Shown piece after piece: positions 1 to 14,167 of a stretch of DNA of 64,000 nucleotides; within the stretch, counting starts at the first letter, position 1, and each line of letters starts with the position of its first letter. The position numbers were made by a program, and so were the translations under genes. Source of the stretch: Aptenodytes patagonicus (lineage: Eukaryota; Chordata; Aves; Sphenisciformes; Spheniscidae); assembly GCF_965638725.1 (NCBI RefSeq), contig NC_134961.1:372001-436000 (forward strand), in the 5' to 3' direction. The notes under the pieces are model-generated. The model was not told the DNA's origin. It saw nothing but the letters and a program-made list of their open reading frames with translations, and made no database searches.

Positions 1-2566
1 TTTTTTTCAAAACTGTAGGTTGCTTTTCCCTGCTGTCTTAAGGAGGAAACATCTAAAGCAATGAGGCATTTTTGTATTACCTGCTTGGTCAGTGAAATCC
101 TGTATGTCTAGTACGGCACATATGCATTCTGTAACAGATGGGCTCCAGCGTTTCACAGCTCTTCTGCTCCAGGCCCTACACAGAAAACAGCCTTTTCCTT
201 CATCCACAGGATTTCATTTCTCATTATGGCAGCAGGGATGATCGCAGCGTGTGGCAGTGGGTCAGACTAGCCGTGGTGCTCTGCTCTGGGCTCCACTTGC
301 TATAGAAGAAGAAAATGGTAGCAGCAACACATCATGTCAACTGGAGGTGATTTGGGGCCCATCCACGGCCATCCAAAATGCAGAATTAAACCGGGTCTCA
401 GCACTGGGGCTCCCAAAATGTGGCTTTTGCAATGGGCCCGTGCTGACTTCGGTGTCTGGGAAGGTGTCAGCTGGAGCTGAAACCTCTGTTTGCATTTGAG
501 GCGATTGTAAGATCTCTCCTCCGTGTAGGTTTTCTGCTGCAATCTGGCCACAGCCTCGTCGTTATTCAGAGCACTTAAGAGTCTCTCCACACCTTCCTGT
601 TTTCACTAATTATCGCAGTGTCTTTGGGGCCTCCCTCCCCTGTTGAATTTGGTTGGGTGTCAGCAAATAGCTTATACTCAGAATTTCTGGAGGGAGCAGG
701 AGGAGATCAACGGAAACACACAGAGTTTGATCACCTAGCCTTCTGTCTTTAAGAAGCTGAGGTTAAAAAAAATACAGCTGCCTTTTATCTCAACAGTGGC
801 TAATTTATTTAGAACAAAAAGCACATTGCTTGCATTGTCACTTATTTTTCCTAAATGGAACCGTCAACTGGTTTTAATTGTATAAAGATATGTAGGAATG
901 GAATGAGAGTTCAAACAGCTCTTTTACAGCCCTTTAAATGGACATGGTACTTCATATATATCCCACAATAATGCGTACCAGATGAAAAGATACTGTGGAA
1001 TTTGTGTAATAAAGGTCAAAGCCCATATATCTGCCTGTTCTAATGGATGAGAACCAAAACAGAAAAATTGCATAAGGCAAAAATAACAACAAGCAAGTTT
1101 CACTTGCTGTAGAGCGCACTGAGAAAAAACAAGCACAGGACTTCCCTGAGCAGTGGCCAAACACGGTAACGGGATGGACTGCATATATAAGCTTCCCAAC
1201 AGCTTCCCTAACACTCTTGCGCTACAGTTAAAGGTATTTCGTCTCCCTTCTGGTCTGGAGTTTAGCTGGACCTTCTGGTATTGCAGTGTCCCAGGAGCTA
1301 CCTTGTGAGCTCCTGTGCAATTTGTCTGTGAGCAACTCTTTTTTTTTATTTTTTTTTCCCCTTCCCTGCCTCCTTTAGCTGTGTTTCACTACACTTTAAT
1401 ATCCATTTAAATGCGATGAACTGGTTCTCGCACCTTGAACTATTTAGTGAATGCCTCTGGAGATGTTGTCACCTTCAGCAGCAGAACATGCCCAACGGGG
1501 TCCTTCTAGTTATGGTCAAGGTATATGCAGTAAAGAGGGATTGCTCACCAACCTGCACCGCCTGGCTTCAGATGCCGATCTCCATCTTTCTCACCGCTGA
1601 ATTCTTTGCTTTTGGATTGCCAGTCAGCCACTGAATTTAGATCCGTTTGTAAAAGTACAGCCACAAGAAATGAGAAACTGAATCGGCTGATTTCATTCAT
1701 TATCTTTAAATATGACTTTGTGTGACCTCGATGCAGCGACTGATGATTTGGCTTCCAGATCTTGCTGGAGGTGCAAGGTTCAGTGACTGTCCCAAAACTA
1801 GGACTGTGAGCGAAGACTTCATTCTGCACCATCTAAGGAAAAGTTGCTTTAGTCCTTATTTAGAAGGAAGGCTGGCTGTAGCATCTTTACAAGACTAACT
1901 TCCCTCTGTATGCCTGTTTTCTGGGGACAGCAGCAAGTTATGTGCCGTTAGTCTGCTAACCTCTTAAAAGAGGAAAAAAATAAGCATCTCTAGAAAAGGA
2001 AAGATCCTTTTTAACAGCATGCATCTCCCTTAGACATAGTTTCTGCGTGGTTCATTCCTTCTGGTTGTTGTTATTACAGTTCTTCTGGGGACTTGTCATT
2101 GCTGTCAACCTCTAATGGACCTTGTCAGAAGGGCAGCATGACTCAGTCCACCCTCATCTTACCCCAACCACTGCATTATATCAGGCAGGTCAGTTTGAGC
2201 TGAGAAGGGAACGTCAGATTACGGGCTCCCAGTAGAGACCAGGAAACTGAGTTATGATTTATACCTTTACTGCGATGCTGACATCTCTTCAGAGCTGAGC
2301 AGTAAACGGTAGAGCAAGTTTAAAAGCTTTTTGCAGCTTGCCAGTATTTTGTTGTTGATATAGCCTGCCACTTCTTAACACGATCCAACAAGTATCCTTT
2401 AGTGACCCCATTTGGGGAGCTTGTGAGACTCCAGAGGGCTGCTGGAGAAGCTCTGTTTCATGGTGCTGTACTTTCGAGACCCACTTACCCGTCATGGTTG
2501 CAGTCAACCGATGCTTATGAACTCCTGCTCATTATGAAGTACTGATTAGAGGCAGAAGTCTTTGGC

Positions 2567-2580
2567 GGGGGGGGGGGGGG
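2567..2580. repeat. G14 homopolymer
   Basis: Fourteen consecutive G residues inside AT-rich intronic DNA. Confidence 0.9.
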
Positions 2581-5500
2581 AGAATCTTCTTTCCTGTCCT
2601 GATCTAATGGTCTCTTGACTTTAAACTTAAATGTGTTCCCTAGATATAAGTGAAGTGAAATAAGGCTTTGCAGGAATTTTTAATGCGAAGGTATGAAACA
2701 TCTTTGTGAAGGTCTTTTGCTCGACTGAGTTGTTTTTTCATGTGCTGCCAATATCTGATCCCACTTCTTGACCTTTAATATACACTGAGAGAGAAGATTA
2801 GGATGTTTCTAATCAGCTGAATCTCCCCTCTGGGAGCACTATTAAATCCTGACTCTCAGCTTTATCTCTGCCAGGTCTTGCCAGCCCTCTGTGGTTTTGG
2901 TTTTGTTACCAGCTGAGGTCGGAGTTCGGTCACCTCAAAGGTTCTTGTTCAATTGGGGGAGTTTCTTGGATCCTTTCTGTAGGAGTTAAGACACCAGTGA
3001 GTGTCTCTGCTTGGAGGCAGACCTCTTCGTTTCATGTGCATTGGTGAGCCAGACCTTATTCAGTGAAATAAAGTCTTTTTTTTGTGCAGGATTATTGTTA
3101 AGTAATCCTACCCACCTCGTCATTAGCAGGGCTTCATCAAATGTCTTCGGGAACAAACCTGGGTTGTTTTGAGGCACCAAGTCAGGTGCCTCATAGATGT
3201 TCAAAACATTGCATCAACTGGTTTCTTCTGCCACCCAAATTTCTGATTTCATTAAAATACCAAGTTTGTTGGCAATAAATTGGTAATGGTTATTAGTTTC
3301 ACGCCTTTGTTTCGATGAGGATTTAAGTGAGGCTAGCAAGCCTGCGGTCGTGTGCCTCAGCCAGCGTTACATGGCCCAGCGATACAAGCAAGCAGTTTGA
3401 TGTCAAAGCTGCGACTAGTCTTTGTCAAATGGAACCCCCTTGGGTTGCATATCTTCTCCTTTAATTTCAGCCATCAGCAATATCACTGTTGTGATTTAAG
3501 TATCGGGAAATTTATCCCTGAAAGCAATACAGCCAACGGATTGCAGTGCTGGGGTTTATGCCCTCCTGAAAAGCTTTGGTGATCTGAGGAAGGACTGAGC
3601 CCAGGCAGTCTTGTTTGCCCTTTGATTCCAATGGCTCCTGTTCCCCAATGTGGTCCACGTTCCCGTGGATGTCTCTGCCCCCTCCCATGATCTTGAACAC
3701 TCCAGAGGCTCTATAGGTATGTAGGAAGGAGGGGAATGGTCTGGAGTCACTGGCCAAAGCTGGATGCTTTGTTCCCGTCCAAAAACTTACTCATCCTACA
3801 GGCCCTGGTCTTAAGTTACTGAGCCTGCAGAGAAATCTGCTCGTAATTTCTTTCTTGTAAGCTTGTTGAGCAGAAATTTTGGCAAATAAGAGTCGAGGCA
3901 CTGGAGAATCCCCAGTTCTGCCTGGTTATACCAGGCCTCCTCAGATCTTTCCTTGGAACGAGCAGGCAAGAGGAAATACTTTCCATTTCAGAGAAGCATG
4001 GACAAACAACGTTGCTTGAGACGGAGAAGAAAAGCAGCAGACGGAGTTACAGCGATGAACCCTGCTAGCCAAAAGCATGTTCTTGCCTTTATTCGATCAT
4101 TCCTGGAACACAGTGTTCTTATTGTATTCCTCCTCACCCTGCTCAGCGCCTCTCCTCAGGCTCGGGACTCGGAGATAGCCCGACCACGATGGTGGTGGGT
4201 TTGGGGAAGTTAAAAAAAGCATCTTGGAAATGGACCCTCTCCCTCGCCTGACTTTAGGTAAACATGTTTTCTGAAAACCTGGATCCCGTTAGAAAGGTTC
4301 CCGCTGTCTGGAAAACAAAGTGCTCGCTCGCCTGGTTTAGTCATTAAGTAAATTTGTGGTTTGGTTGAGATGAAAAATAATGAAGAAAAGCTGTTGAAAT
4401 CCCGGGATTAATTTGATAGTTTGCAGGCAGTGCTGTTTTTAAGTGGAGCTGCTTGCCTTCTTTAGGTTATGAGCAGACCCAGGTATAAACCTGGGCTTCC
4501 CTTTCTCCCTGCGCCTCAGAGGCAGGCATTTGGAAGTAATTTGTTTCACCAAGGCCCTCGCCACGCGGGCGAGGGGGATGCTCTGGGCTGGAAGCCGTGT
4601 TGCGTGGGTGTCTGCACGGTCAGCCTGCGGCTGGAAAGCTGGGAGATGCTTTCGGCTGCTTATTTCATCTGCGGAGGGAGCAGCATCCTGGGCTGCAGGC
4701 AGGGCGGGAGGAAGGGACGGATGGTTGCTCTCTTGGTGTGACGTGGTGGGCTCTGAACGGTTGGGGGGGGTTCACTGGTATTTTTACATCTGCAGTGTGA
4801 TAGTTGTATTGCCCCTTCTGGGAAGAACCGTTTCCTCTGCAACTCCTTTACGTCTCCCAGCTGCCCTGTCTGCCTTCCCAGGGAAGGGAAACCATGGGGA
4901 AAAGGTAGAGGAGCCCATGCAGAGACCCCCATAGCTCTCTGCAGAGGGTTCCTCATCTCCACTGGCCCCGATTTATCTGGGAGAATCACCCAGGAAAGCA
5001 GAGATGTGGGAGCTGGCACTGCTGCACATGGTCTGAAATGGCTACTGTGTGTGTTCATCCACTTAAGCGCATTAGATAGATATAGATCCATATATATGTA
5101 AAATCACTTGCCATATTAGTTATAGATGTCATTTCACTCTGAGAAGCCAATTAGCAGAGTGGAGAGGTCTTGCCTATCAGCTTGTTGCCAAATTTTCCCC
5201 AGCCCTCAGCTTAAGCGAGGGGAAAGGAGACTGCATTAGTGCCCGTGTCCGCACTAGCGAGCCCCGTGGCCCAGGGGGAGCACGTTGGGAGGGTCAAAGA
5301 GTGGGGGATGAGGACTGGGTTCCCACTTGTTTCAGGGGGGGTTGCTGTGGGCTGGTTCTCACCCAGGCCCTTGGGCAGCTGGAGCACACAGGGAGCGTGC
5401 TGGAGCATGGCGTCCCTTGCCCAGGGATGGGAACCCAAGCTCCTGGGCAAGCTGCGAGGCTCATGTAGACAGGCCCTGTGATTTGAAAAGATTTGTATTT

Positions 5501-8500
5501 ATTTTAAAGCAAAACATGACCTTAAAGCACATTGATGCTACTATTCTGACAGTCCTCCTTAGGCTTGTTGTCCTGGGCAGGACCTCTCTGTTCTGGAGGT
5601 GTCAGGAGGATTTGGTCCTCAGGTTCGAGGTCCTCTCACTGCGTTCAGGATGCACTTTGTTGCGATGAATCACACAACAAGCGTGGATGTTCGGCACATC
5701 CCTGTGCGAGCTTGATTCTGTGCCTTTTAATAAAATACTAAAAATAATTCTCCTATGGAGTATTGTCTGACAAAGGCCATGGCACAGAGGTGAGTGTGGC
5801 TTATCGGTAGGAGCCATATACCCTGGATATCCAAAAGGCACACAGGAGATGCTGGGTTTGCCCTGGTTTTGTAGCTTCTTGAGTCGCTACAGAGGCTTTT
5901 GAATGACTGAGGGAGCCAGGCTGCTCCAAAGCAGTAAGGCTCTCGTTCAATCACAATTGGTGCAGCCAAATATCCTGCATATTTTATAGTAAATGTCCCT
6001 ATTTAATGTCAACCTTTCATAATGGATAAAGATTCATATTAATCATGATATCATGTTAAAAAAAACCCAAAGTATGTTATGGTATAAATTCAGACTAATA
6101 TGTTGAAAGGAGTCTAAGCAGATACCCGTTATTGTTAGGTATGGAACAAAACGTTCTGCGATGTTCGCTTTATTTCAGGAAGATGATCCAAGCGTCCTGT
6201 TAATTCATGTGTAGACATTGCGTTGCCTGCATTTTCTCTTTTATTTTCATTCATTTCTTGTGTGTTGCGCTATTAAATAAATGAGGTTTTTGGTCTTACT
6301 CTAGGGAAGATGTGCATTGTTTTTAGGAAGGACTTGACTTTATTGTGTGTCAAAATTGGATTTTTACAGTTTTTATTTTAAATCTGTAACTAGTGGACAA
6401 AATGTAGCATTAAATTGGGACGATGAATGAGCACAGCCTTGCCTCTGTTGGGAAGGAGGAGCCGGGAGGGCTTATTTGTAGATGCACGGTCAGATGAAAT
6501 CTTGAGGGACTTGTTCTGCAGTTTCCTTAGAACGCAGTGGTTGCATCCTGTTGTCTGAAAGCCTTTCCTAAGGAGGTATGGTGGCGATAGGGCAATACAG
6601 CCACAATATTTAGCCTATCTAGTCTTTATTTGCCTCCTAAGGCAAACAATCTATTTCCTGTATTTCTGCTTCCTTCCTAGATTCTGACAAATTCTAAATC
6701 ACTTTTCTCACCCACCTTGCTGTATCCTATGATCTAAATTATTGGTTTTAATGACTGCATCTTCTGTACCTTAGTCCTGCCTGAGAAGTAGTATGTCCTT
6801 GGTAAGTGCAAAGGAGTGAGAAATTGGAAACTCAGGCTAGTAGATCTTGGGTTTAGCTTTTGTAACTGTACTTTAATACTTTGCAATAATTACTGAAGCT
6901 CCCCCTAAAATAATCTCTGTGTACTCCTAAAATGGAATTGAATGCCTTAGAATAAAAGAAAAGAGGAGCCCTTATCTGTGCTTTTAGTTAAGTTTTTATT
7001 TATTTCCCTTCTTCCTCCAGCGTGGGAGGATGAATAAGCACAGAAGAAGATACAGATTTGCAAAGGCAAGGAGCGCTAAAGAGCGTCGGTTTTTTCATCA
7101 GCTTTTAAAAGGCAGACTGTAATCATAAATTCCCTGATAGCTGGAGCATGCAGAAGTCGTCTTTAAGCCTACAAGTGACAGGCTGCTGTTGCTTTTCAAA
7201 CTTCAGATTTCATTTTTTTGTAAGACACAACTTTGATCTGGTTCCTTTGTAATGCTCTGCAGAGCGCCGGGGCCGCTGCGCTCGCCGGCTGCAGGGCTGG
7301 AAGTGAACTTTCTTGGCGAGAGCCATCTGGAGACCTCAAAGAACAGATTAACTTGTCCAGAATTGATGTGATCTTTGAAGAAGCTGCCCTTGCCTAGAAC
7401 ACATGTGATTAGCTTGACATTGGCAGTGATAAAGTTGAGATGCACAGCAGCGTCTGAGTACCCGCAGTAATTGGGAAGAGTTTTAAGTGGAGCAACCCTG
7501 AGGATCTGCAATCAAATTATCAGCAAAATCCCCAATTTTAACCTCTTGAGCAGACTTTGTGTCTTTAGTGCAGGTTAAATCCAGTCAGGAGTAAAGGTTT
7601 TCAGCTTTGCATCGTCATAGACGTTGTGTTCTTAGCTCCAAAACGTACCCGTGATGATGTATTGGGGAACACTGTGAATGCTTTGGGACGTTTCTAATAG
7701 TTTTATACCCAGTGTGGTGCAACTTTTGTGATGGTTGTTGGTACCATGGATTGGAAACGGAGACTTTTCTGTTCACGTGGTAGGTTAATGTAATCTTGTA
7801 AGTCAGACTTCTTGGTGGATGCTGTTCTAATCCCTTGTTTAAAGGTGACCCTGCCGCTCGAACACTCTTGTCAGCACATGCTATTTAAATATGCTGAAGG
7901 GATTTGCTTCAGCTCGTACATCATATGCTAACATGTGCACCTTTTAATTTGATTGACTGGTTGTGATAATGAAATGTGGTATTGTGTGAAGGATGTGACA
8001 GTCACCCACTTCTTGGTAGATGTAAGTATGGGAAGTAAGGGAGCTCTGCTTGATCGTGTCTGGCCAGCCAGAGACTCAGCGAGCTGTCATTTTGAAAGCT
8101 TTTTTTTTTTCCTTTGGTGGAAGTACGTAACTTTTTTAATGGAAAAATTAATTTTTTCACACTGAATAAATGGGAGATGTTAAAATAATGAGCTGGAAGG
8201 ATGTCTCAGCATTAGACTGCGTCCTCCCAATCACAAAGACAAAATGACCAGAGACACCAAATAAGTGTAGGGCTTAGTCCTGGTTTCCTCCTGCAAATGT
8301 AGTTCTGGAAATAGTCATATTGAAAAACCCAGGACTATAAAAGTTTAAACTAAGTTGTCAGAAGTTGGTGTGAAAAAGCAGGGTGGGAGCACAGAGACTC
8401 GGTAACTGGGTCTCATTGAGTTGCAGCCCTGCTCTGTGGTCTCCGGGCACCACCTCTCAGCTCAGACACCACCCACCAAAAGAGGAAAGGAGGAATCGTG

Positions 8501-9258
8501 TCCTGCTGCGAGGTTCCTCGCTGCTGTGCAGGAGGGAGGGTATCACAGCTACTCGACCTGCTGTCAGCTGTGGCGAGAGATCCTGAGTTTCTGCAGAGCC
8601 CGTTTTGGGGTGTCCTTCCCTAGGATGTACCCCCGGCCCCACTTCTCCTGCAACTTGGAGCTTTCCAAGGCAACTCGTGAAGTCTGGGTGATTATCAGCT
8701 GCCTCATGGCTCAAGCGGTCTAGAAAATGGGATTTCTCCCATGTTAAAAATGAGCTGCTCATCCAAACCCTGGTGACCAAAGGTTCAGAGTATGTCATGG
8801 GAGGAAATCTTCTGGAAGTGCTGTTTGGGGGAACGTAAGCAGAATGCGTTGGGGTTTTGTGGTTGTCAGCTTCACGAATCTTTATCTCTAGTAATAATCT
8901 AGTGCTGCTTCCTTGATAGTACAGGGGTTTGGAGGTGCCTCACCATGCCACCAGGGAGTTTGGAGATGCACTTGTCTCAGGGTCAGGCAGATGGGGGACC
9001 CTTGCAAGAGGAGCACTGCCAGCCTGCCTGGATTCTATCACAACTTCAATTCTTTTGAATAAAAATTTTCTTCCAGAAAATGTCAGTGTCGTAAAAATTC
9101 AGTGCTAGAGCTGGAGAAGATGGTAGCAATGAAAACTGATGGATCTGATCAGCTTTCCTGTTAGACTGGGAGCTGCTCGAGCCACACTGGAACTGCTGGT
9201 GGACTTGGGAGGACTATGTCTCACAGACCTGCCAATAGTGTTGTGCAATTTATTCCCT

Positions 9259-9853
9259 TGTGCTGGTTTCGGCTGGGATAGAGTTAATTTTCTTCACAGT
9301 AGCTAGTATGGGGCTATGTTTTGGATTTGTGCTGGAAACAGTGCTGATAACACAGGGATGTTTTCGTTACTGCTGAGCAGTGCTGACACAGGGTCAAGGC
9401 CTCTTCTGCCTCTCACCCCACCCCACCAGCGAGCAGGCTGGGGGGGCACAAGAAGCTGGGAGGGGACTCAGCCGGGACAGCTGACCCCAACTGGCCAAAG
9501 GGATATTCCACACCATATGACATCATGCTCAGCATATAAAGCTGGGGGAAGAAGAAGGAAGGGGGGGACGTTCGGAGTGATGGCATTTGTCTTCCCAAGT
9601 CACCGTTACGCGTGATGGAGCCCTGCTTTCCTGGGGATGGCTGAACACCTGCCTGCCGATGGGAAGTACTGAGTGAATGCCTTGGTTTGCTTTGCTTGCC
9701 TGCGCGGCTTTTGCTTTCCCTATTAAACTGTCTTTATCTCAACCCACGAGTTTTCTCACTTTTACTCTTCCGATTCTCTCCCCCATCCCACCGGGGGAGA
9801 GTGAGCAAGTGGCTGTGTGGGGCTTAGTTGCCGGCTGGGGTTAAACCACGACA
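9259..9853 (+). mobile_element. Solo LTR of an avian endogenous retrovirus
   Basis: A 595-base LTR beginning TGTGCTGGTTTCGGCTGGG and ending ACCACGACA (TG...CA). It is flanked on both sides by the 5-base target duplication TCCCT (9254-9258 and 9854-9858). Inside are a TATA-like CATATAAA near 9533 and an ATTAAA signal at 9722-9727. No internal retroviral genes are present, so it is a solo LTR left by recombination. The 5-base duplication and the start sequence fit the ERVL-type LTRs common in neognath birds. The exact family is uncertain. Confidence 0.88.
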
Positions 9854-11454
9854 TCCCTCCAATGAAAATTTGAATTCTACAGAAATTAGTTGCCTACAGG
9901 TCTTTCATCTCCAAGGAAGTTTCCTTCTTGCCTTAGGTTTTTTTTTTCCATGCTTGATGAAGAACATCAATGAAGTAGGTACGTAACTGTTGAGAACCAA
10001 AGGGAGTGCCGTGTGGATTTGGGTTTGCAGGCAGGATCTGTGAGATCTTTCTCCCACTGTGGATTCTAAAGGTGATGCAGTGCTTCTCCAGAGCATGCCA
10101 GCCAGAGCATGCTCTTTTTGCAAAGAGCAAAAAGTAGCATGTTGGGCAAAAATTGGGGACTTTCCATCTTTGATTTAAAATTGAAATAGCCATCAGTGGG
10201 GAGCTGTGTGAAGGAGACTGGGGATCCCAGGCTGGAAGGAGAAGGATGCCCTTAGGGACTCACAATGCAGTGGGAACTCCAGCTAGGGCAAGAGGACTGA
10301 AGAGGACCTCACGTCTCTTGGCACTTACGTTGAAGCTCCAAGATCTGACGGTGCTAATGTTCAGAGTGCCGTGTGCTGGTCTTGGTTAGAGGAGTGGGAG
10401 ATTTGGGGATGGGATGCAGCCAAGACAACATGCAAAATAAACTCTGAACAGGTAGAAGGAGGCCCTAAGGAGGTGCTTGCTGGTTTTCTACCACAGTTTT
10501 GGCCCTTGTCAGCATTACCAGAATTGACAGGGGTCAGTGGAGGGCTTTATGCAAAGAAAAGGCAGCTGGTCAGGTTGACTTACTTGGGTCGCTGTGATCT
10601 CTATTATAATTGTTCCCTATGTGATTATTTTGAGGGTTGAGCAACTGAGAGCTGCATAAGAGACATGCAGCTTTATTTCTGCGATGTGTGAAATGTTCTG
10701 TGTTCATTTCAAAACCGTTCATTGCTCTTTCAATCAAAAAAAAAAAAATTCCGGAAGTCTGCAGGAATTTTTGTGAAGTCTAACTTTAAATGCTCACCTT
10801 TCCTTTTATCGCCCTTATCAGCACATAGAGCTCGGTATGTGAGGTTTTTAGCTGACATTTCAAATCGCTCCGAGTGTGCCTGTATCCCTTTTAAAGCAGC
10901 CTCCCCTCCCAGATCAGAAGTGACCAGGTTTTTTTTTTGTTAGACTCCATGTTCCTTTAATGTTTTCCTCCTAATAGATGTTGAAAGCGTTCTTCAGAGG
11001 CACGGCACAAAACATTCAAATAGTGATAGGAGCCAGCTGAAGAGAGTTGTCAGAGAGAGGGAACGTTAGGAGAAGGATTGAATACAGATGGATTCCTCAA
11101 AAGTAATGTAACCTGTTATGATTGCTTTGAAATCCTATACCCTTTCCATCTACTTACGCTTACCGAAAGTTTACATTTGCATTGATGTATTAGAGGCAGA
11201 GCTAAAATGGAAGTAATCCCTGTTGTATACATGCTTAAGTGTGTAATTTTAGCTAAATACAACAGTTGTGACCAGACTCTTGCCTGCATCCTCAGTGGGA
11301 AGTCCACAGCCATGGAGTGCTGCAGGAGAGCCCGTCCATCCCAACTCCTCCAGAGGGGCCAGGGACCACCCGGCACCCATCTGCTCGCTCTTGGTTCCTT
11401 CAGCCATCTCAGATCCATGCCTGACAAACTCTTCAGATGCTCTCTCCTGCTCTG

Positions 11455-11478
11455 CCTTTGTATCAGCAGATACAAAGG
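11455..11478. other. Perfect 10-base inverted repeat with 4-base loop
   Basis: CCTTTGTATC, then AGCA, then GATACAAAGG. Each arm carries an ACAAAG core like those bound by HMG-box factors (SOX, TCF). The function is unknown and it may be chance. Confidence 0.7.
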
Positions 11479-14026
11479 AGAAATTGATTGATCTCTGCAT
11501 TTTTTTTTCTATATATCATAGTGCTTTCTTAATATACTGTGAGAATAATCCATGCTGCTTCCAGATAGTCCTGGCAGAAGGTCCACTAGAAGTTGATGCT
11601 ATATTTTAATTGGGTTATCCAAAAAGCATCCGTCTCTTTGCCCGCAGGGAAGGCCTGAGCTGTCCGTCATTCCTGCCTCAATTTAAGAGGTTGTATCAGC
11701 CTCCATCACGCAATTGTCATATCGGATGTGACAGGAGGGTTGCACTGCACAGCGCTCCTTTAATGCTCAGAACGGACCGTTACGCAAGGGGAGAACTGGT
11801 GAAGGGGGGGTGGTAAGGTTTTCACTTATTATACCTTGCTTTTTAGGGTGAACTTGTTCAAATTATTTCCAGCCTTAAATATTTGCCCTAGAAAGCTGTT
11901 CTGAAAACTGGTGGAATATAGAAATAAGGTTGCTCCAGTGCATTTACAGTGACAGACAGAAAGTTTGTGTGCTAGATGACGTCCGTGGTGACTCGCCATC
12001 CCACGGTGCCCGTAAGCGTTCGTACCCAACTGACTCTGTACTGCACCCAAGCGTGGAGAAACCTCACAAGACCGCCTTTGCCTCAAACAGTCGTGAAAAA
12101 CCTCAGGTGACTCAGTTTTGGATGCTCTTTGCACCACTCTGCAACTACACTGAGCTTTGTCCTCCGAGGAGAAATAGCTTGGAGGTGTTGTTGGTTTGTG
12201 GCAAGCAAAATATTAGTTTTCTCTTTGTCAGAATAGGAGGGTAATTTGTTTCTAACTGACCCCATAATGGACCTAAAACAATATCGTTTTTCTTAGTGAC
12301 CAGCAAATATCCATGACGCCTTGTATTACAAGGAAAATTGGTTCTAGGAGCAGAAGGGCATGGTGAATAGGAGCTATATGAGTTGTGTGCTAGCTGAAAG
12401 CTATAGCCCTGTCAAATTCAGGTTTTAAAATACTTTGGTAATGCTTCCATCCTTGTACGCTGAGTTCCATATTATACATAAATTATTCTGAAGAGCTCTA
12501 CCTTAAATGGATTGTCTGCTAGTCCCAGTTCATGCAGTGGCTATCCTGTGTTCGTACTCTGTACAAATATGCAGAAACGGCCAACTTTTGCCTTTGCCTG
12601 GTGACTTCCTCGCCTCCAGTCCTTCCATCTGTGCATTTCTCATGGGTTTCCTTGTCTTATCGAAATGTAAACTCATCAGGGCAGGGACTGCTTTCTGTTG
12701 TCTGTAGGACTTTGACCACTGCAGTACAGCCAGAAAAGCTTTTCACAGCAGAACAGGGAAGCACAAATTGCGTGATATGTCCTCCTTGGAGGTGTTTGCT
12801 CAAGGTCCATTACAAACCACATCAACTAGGTGCTGGTTACTGAGTTACTTAATAAAAGATCATGCTGATGAGCTTCGTGATCTGAATTAAAACAGGACTC
12901 TGGTTTTCAGAGCTGGTAACAGAGCTTGGAAAACCCAGGAATTTATCAACTTCAGGATATCTTACAAATGCTGCTCTTCATGCAGAGGGGTAGGCAGGGA
13001 GAGTGAGGGATTAAATGATGCTGTTATTGGTGTGAATGTTTCAGCTTGTTCCTCCTTCTGGCAAACTGCAAAATGACTTGCAGTGACAACAAGATGCCTG
13101 CATGGCGTGACTGTCCTGCGGTATAGCAGAGCTAGAGGCACGCTGGCAGCAGTAGCTTTTCTATGCCAGTGGCAGTCAGTGTGAAGGAGCTGCTTGCCTG
13201 CTTGTTTCACAGGCTGCTTCACCATTAATGCAGGTCTCCTCCTGAGCAAGGAACTCTCTTCCCAAGTTAGCTCACGCAGGCAGTCTCTCTTCTACCATTT
13301 TCTTTAAGAAGAGGAGGTTGGCCTGCTTGCACGTGTACTTGAATAACGTGTCTGCAGGACAAGGCATGTGGTTGTGTACAAAGTAGCCTCCATAGATCCA
13401 CGGCCAGATTGTCCATTGGAAAAGCTGGTGCGATTAGATGGTCCTTCCTGGTGGAATTTGCAAGTGCTTGATGTACCCGAGTGTGACGTTCAAGGTCGGC
13501 TTTAGGTACTGCATTGTTAGCAACAGCCTTTTCTTGCTTTACCTCCCTCTCTTGGCAAACATGTTGTAGTAAAGTAGAGAGGGGTGCAAAAGCAAGCATA
13601 GAATGGGTGAGCCGTGCTACACATCCCTTGCAGTTGGAAGAGTAGAAAGAAACCTGATTTGACTAAGAAAAATGCTGTCGTATTATCTAGGCGTTGCTTT
13701 TAGATGTCCTGCCTTGCTCATAGAATGACGATGCTAAGCAGTTAGCCGATGGACACAATAAATCCTGATGGGAACTGGACTTCTTCCATATAGTCTTGTT
13801 CCCTCTCTTCTTCAATTCTAATAGTATCACTGTCATTACCCTACAAATTCCCTTTTGCTTCCAGTTATGAGTCAAATTGTTCATGGTTCTATCAGTGCAA
13901 CTTAACACAGCTTAGTCTGTAGCCTGTCACCGATGCTGGGGCTCCAGGCAGGGTCCTTCTGCCCAGTGATGCAGAGAATGCTCAAGGCTGTGTCCTTCTA
14001 ATTTGACTCTCTCATTTTTCTTGCAG

Positions 14027-14167
14027 GCATGGGTCGTGGAGAGAGCCTGTTAACCCTTACTATGTCAACACAGGCTATGCTTTGGCACCAGCGACCAGTG
14101 CCAACGACAGCGAGCAGCAGAGCATGTCCAGTGATGCCGATACGATGTCGCTGACGGACAGCAGCGT
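14027..14167 (+). CDS. AXIN1: AXIN1 exon 3
   Basis: 141 bases, entered after one split base. It reads [20 protein letters not shown], then a Ser/Asp-rich stretch ending in SLTDSSV. This matches the mammalian linker between the RGS domain and the GSK3-binding region. The donor is GTAAGT. Confidence 0.96.

Larger units (their letters stand above)
1..14026 (+). other. AXIN1: AXIN1 intron 2 (3' part), no coding exon seen
   Basis: About 14 kb, mostly AT-rich, upstream of exon 3. Every open frame is short and without recognisable protein similarity. It holds a 14-base G run (2567-2580), a solo LTR (9259-9853) and a perfect hairpin at 11455-11478. It ends in a good polypyrimidine tract and TTGCAG before exon 3. 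Calling it intronic rests on human gene structure, since exon 2 is not in the window. Confidence 0.8.
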
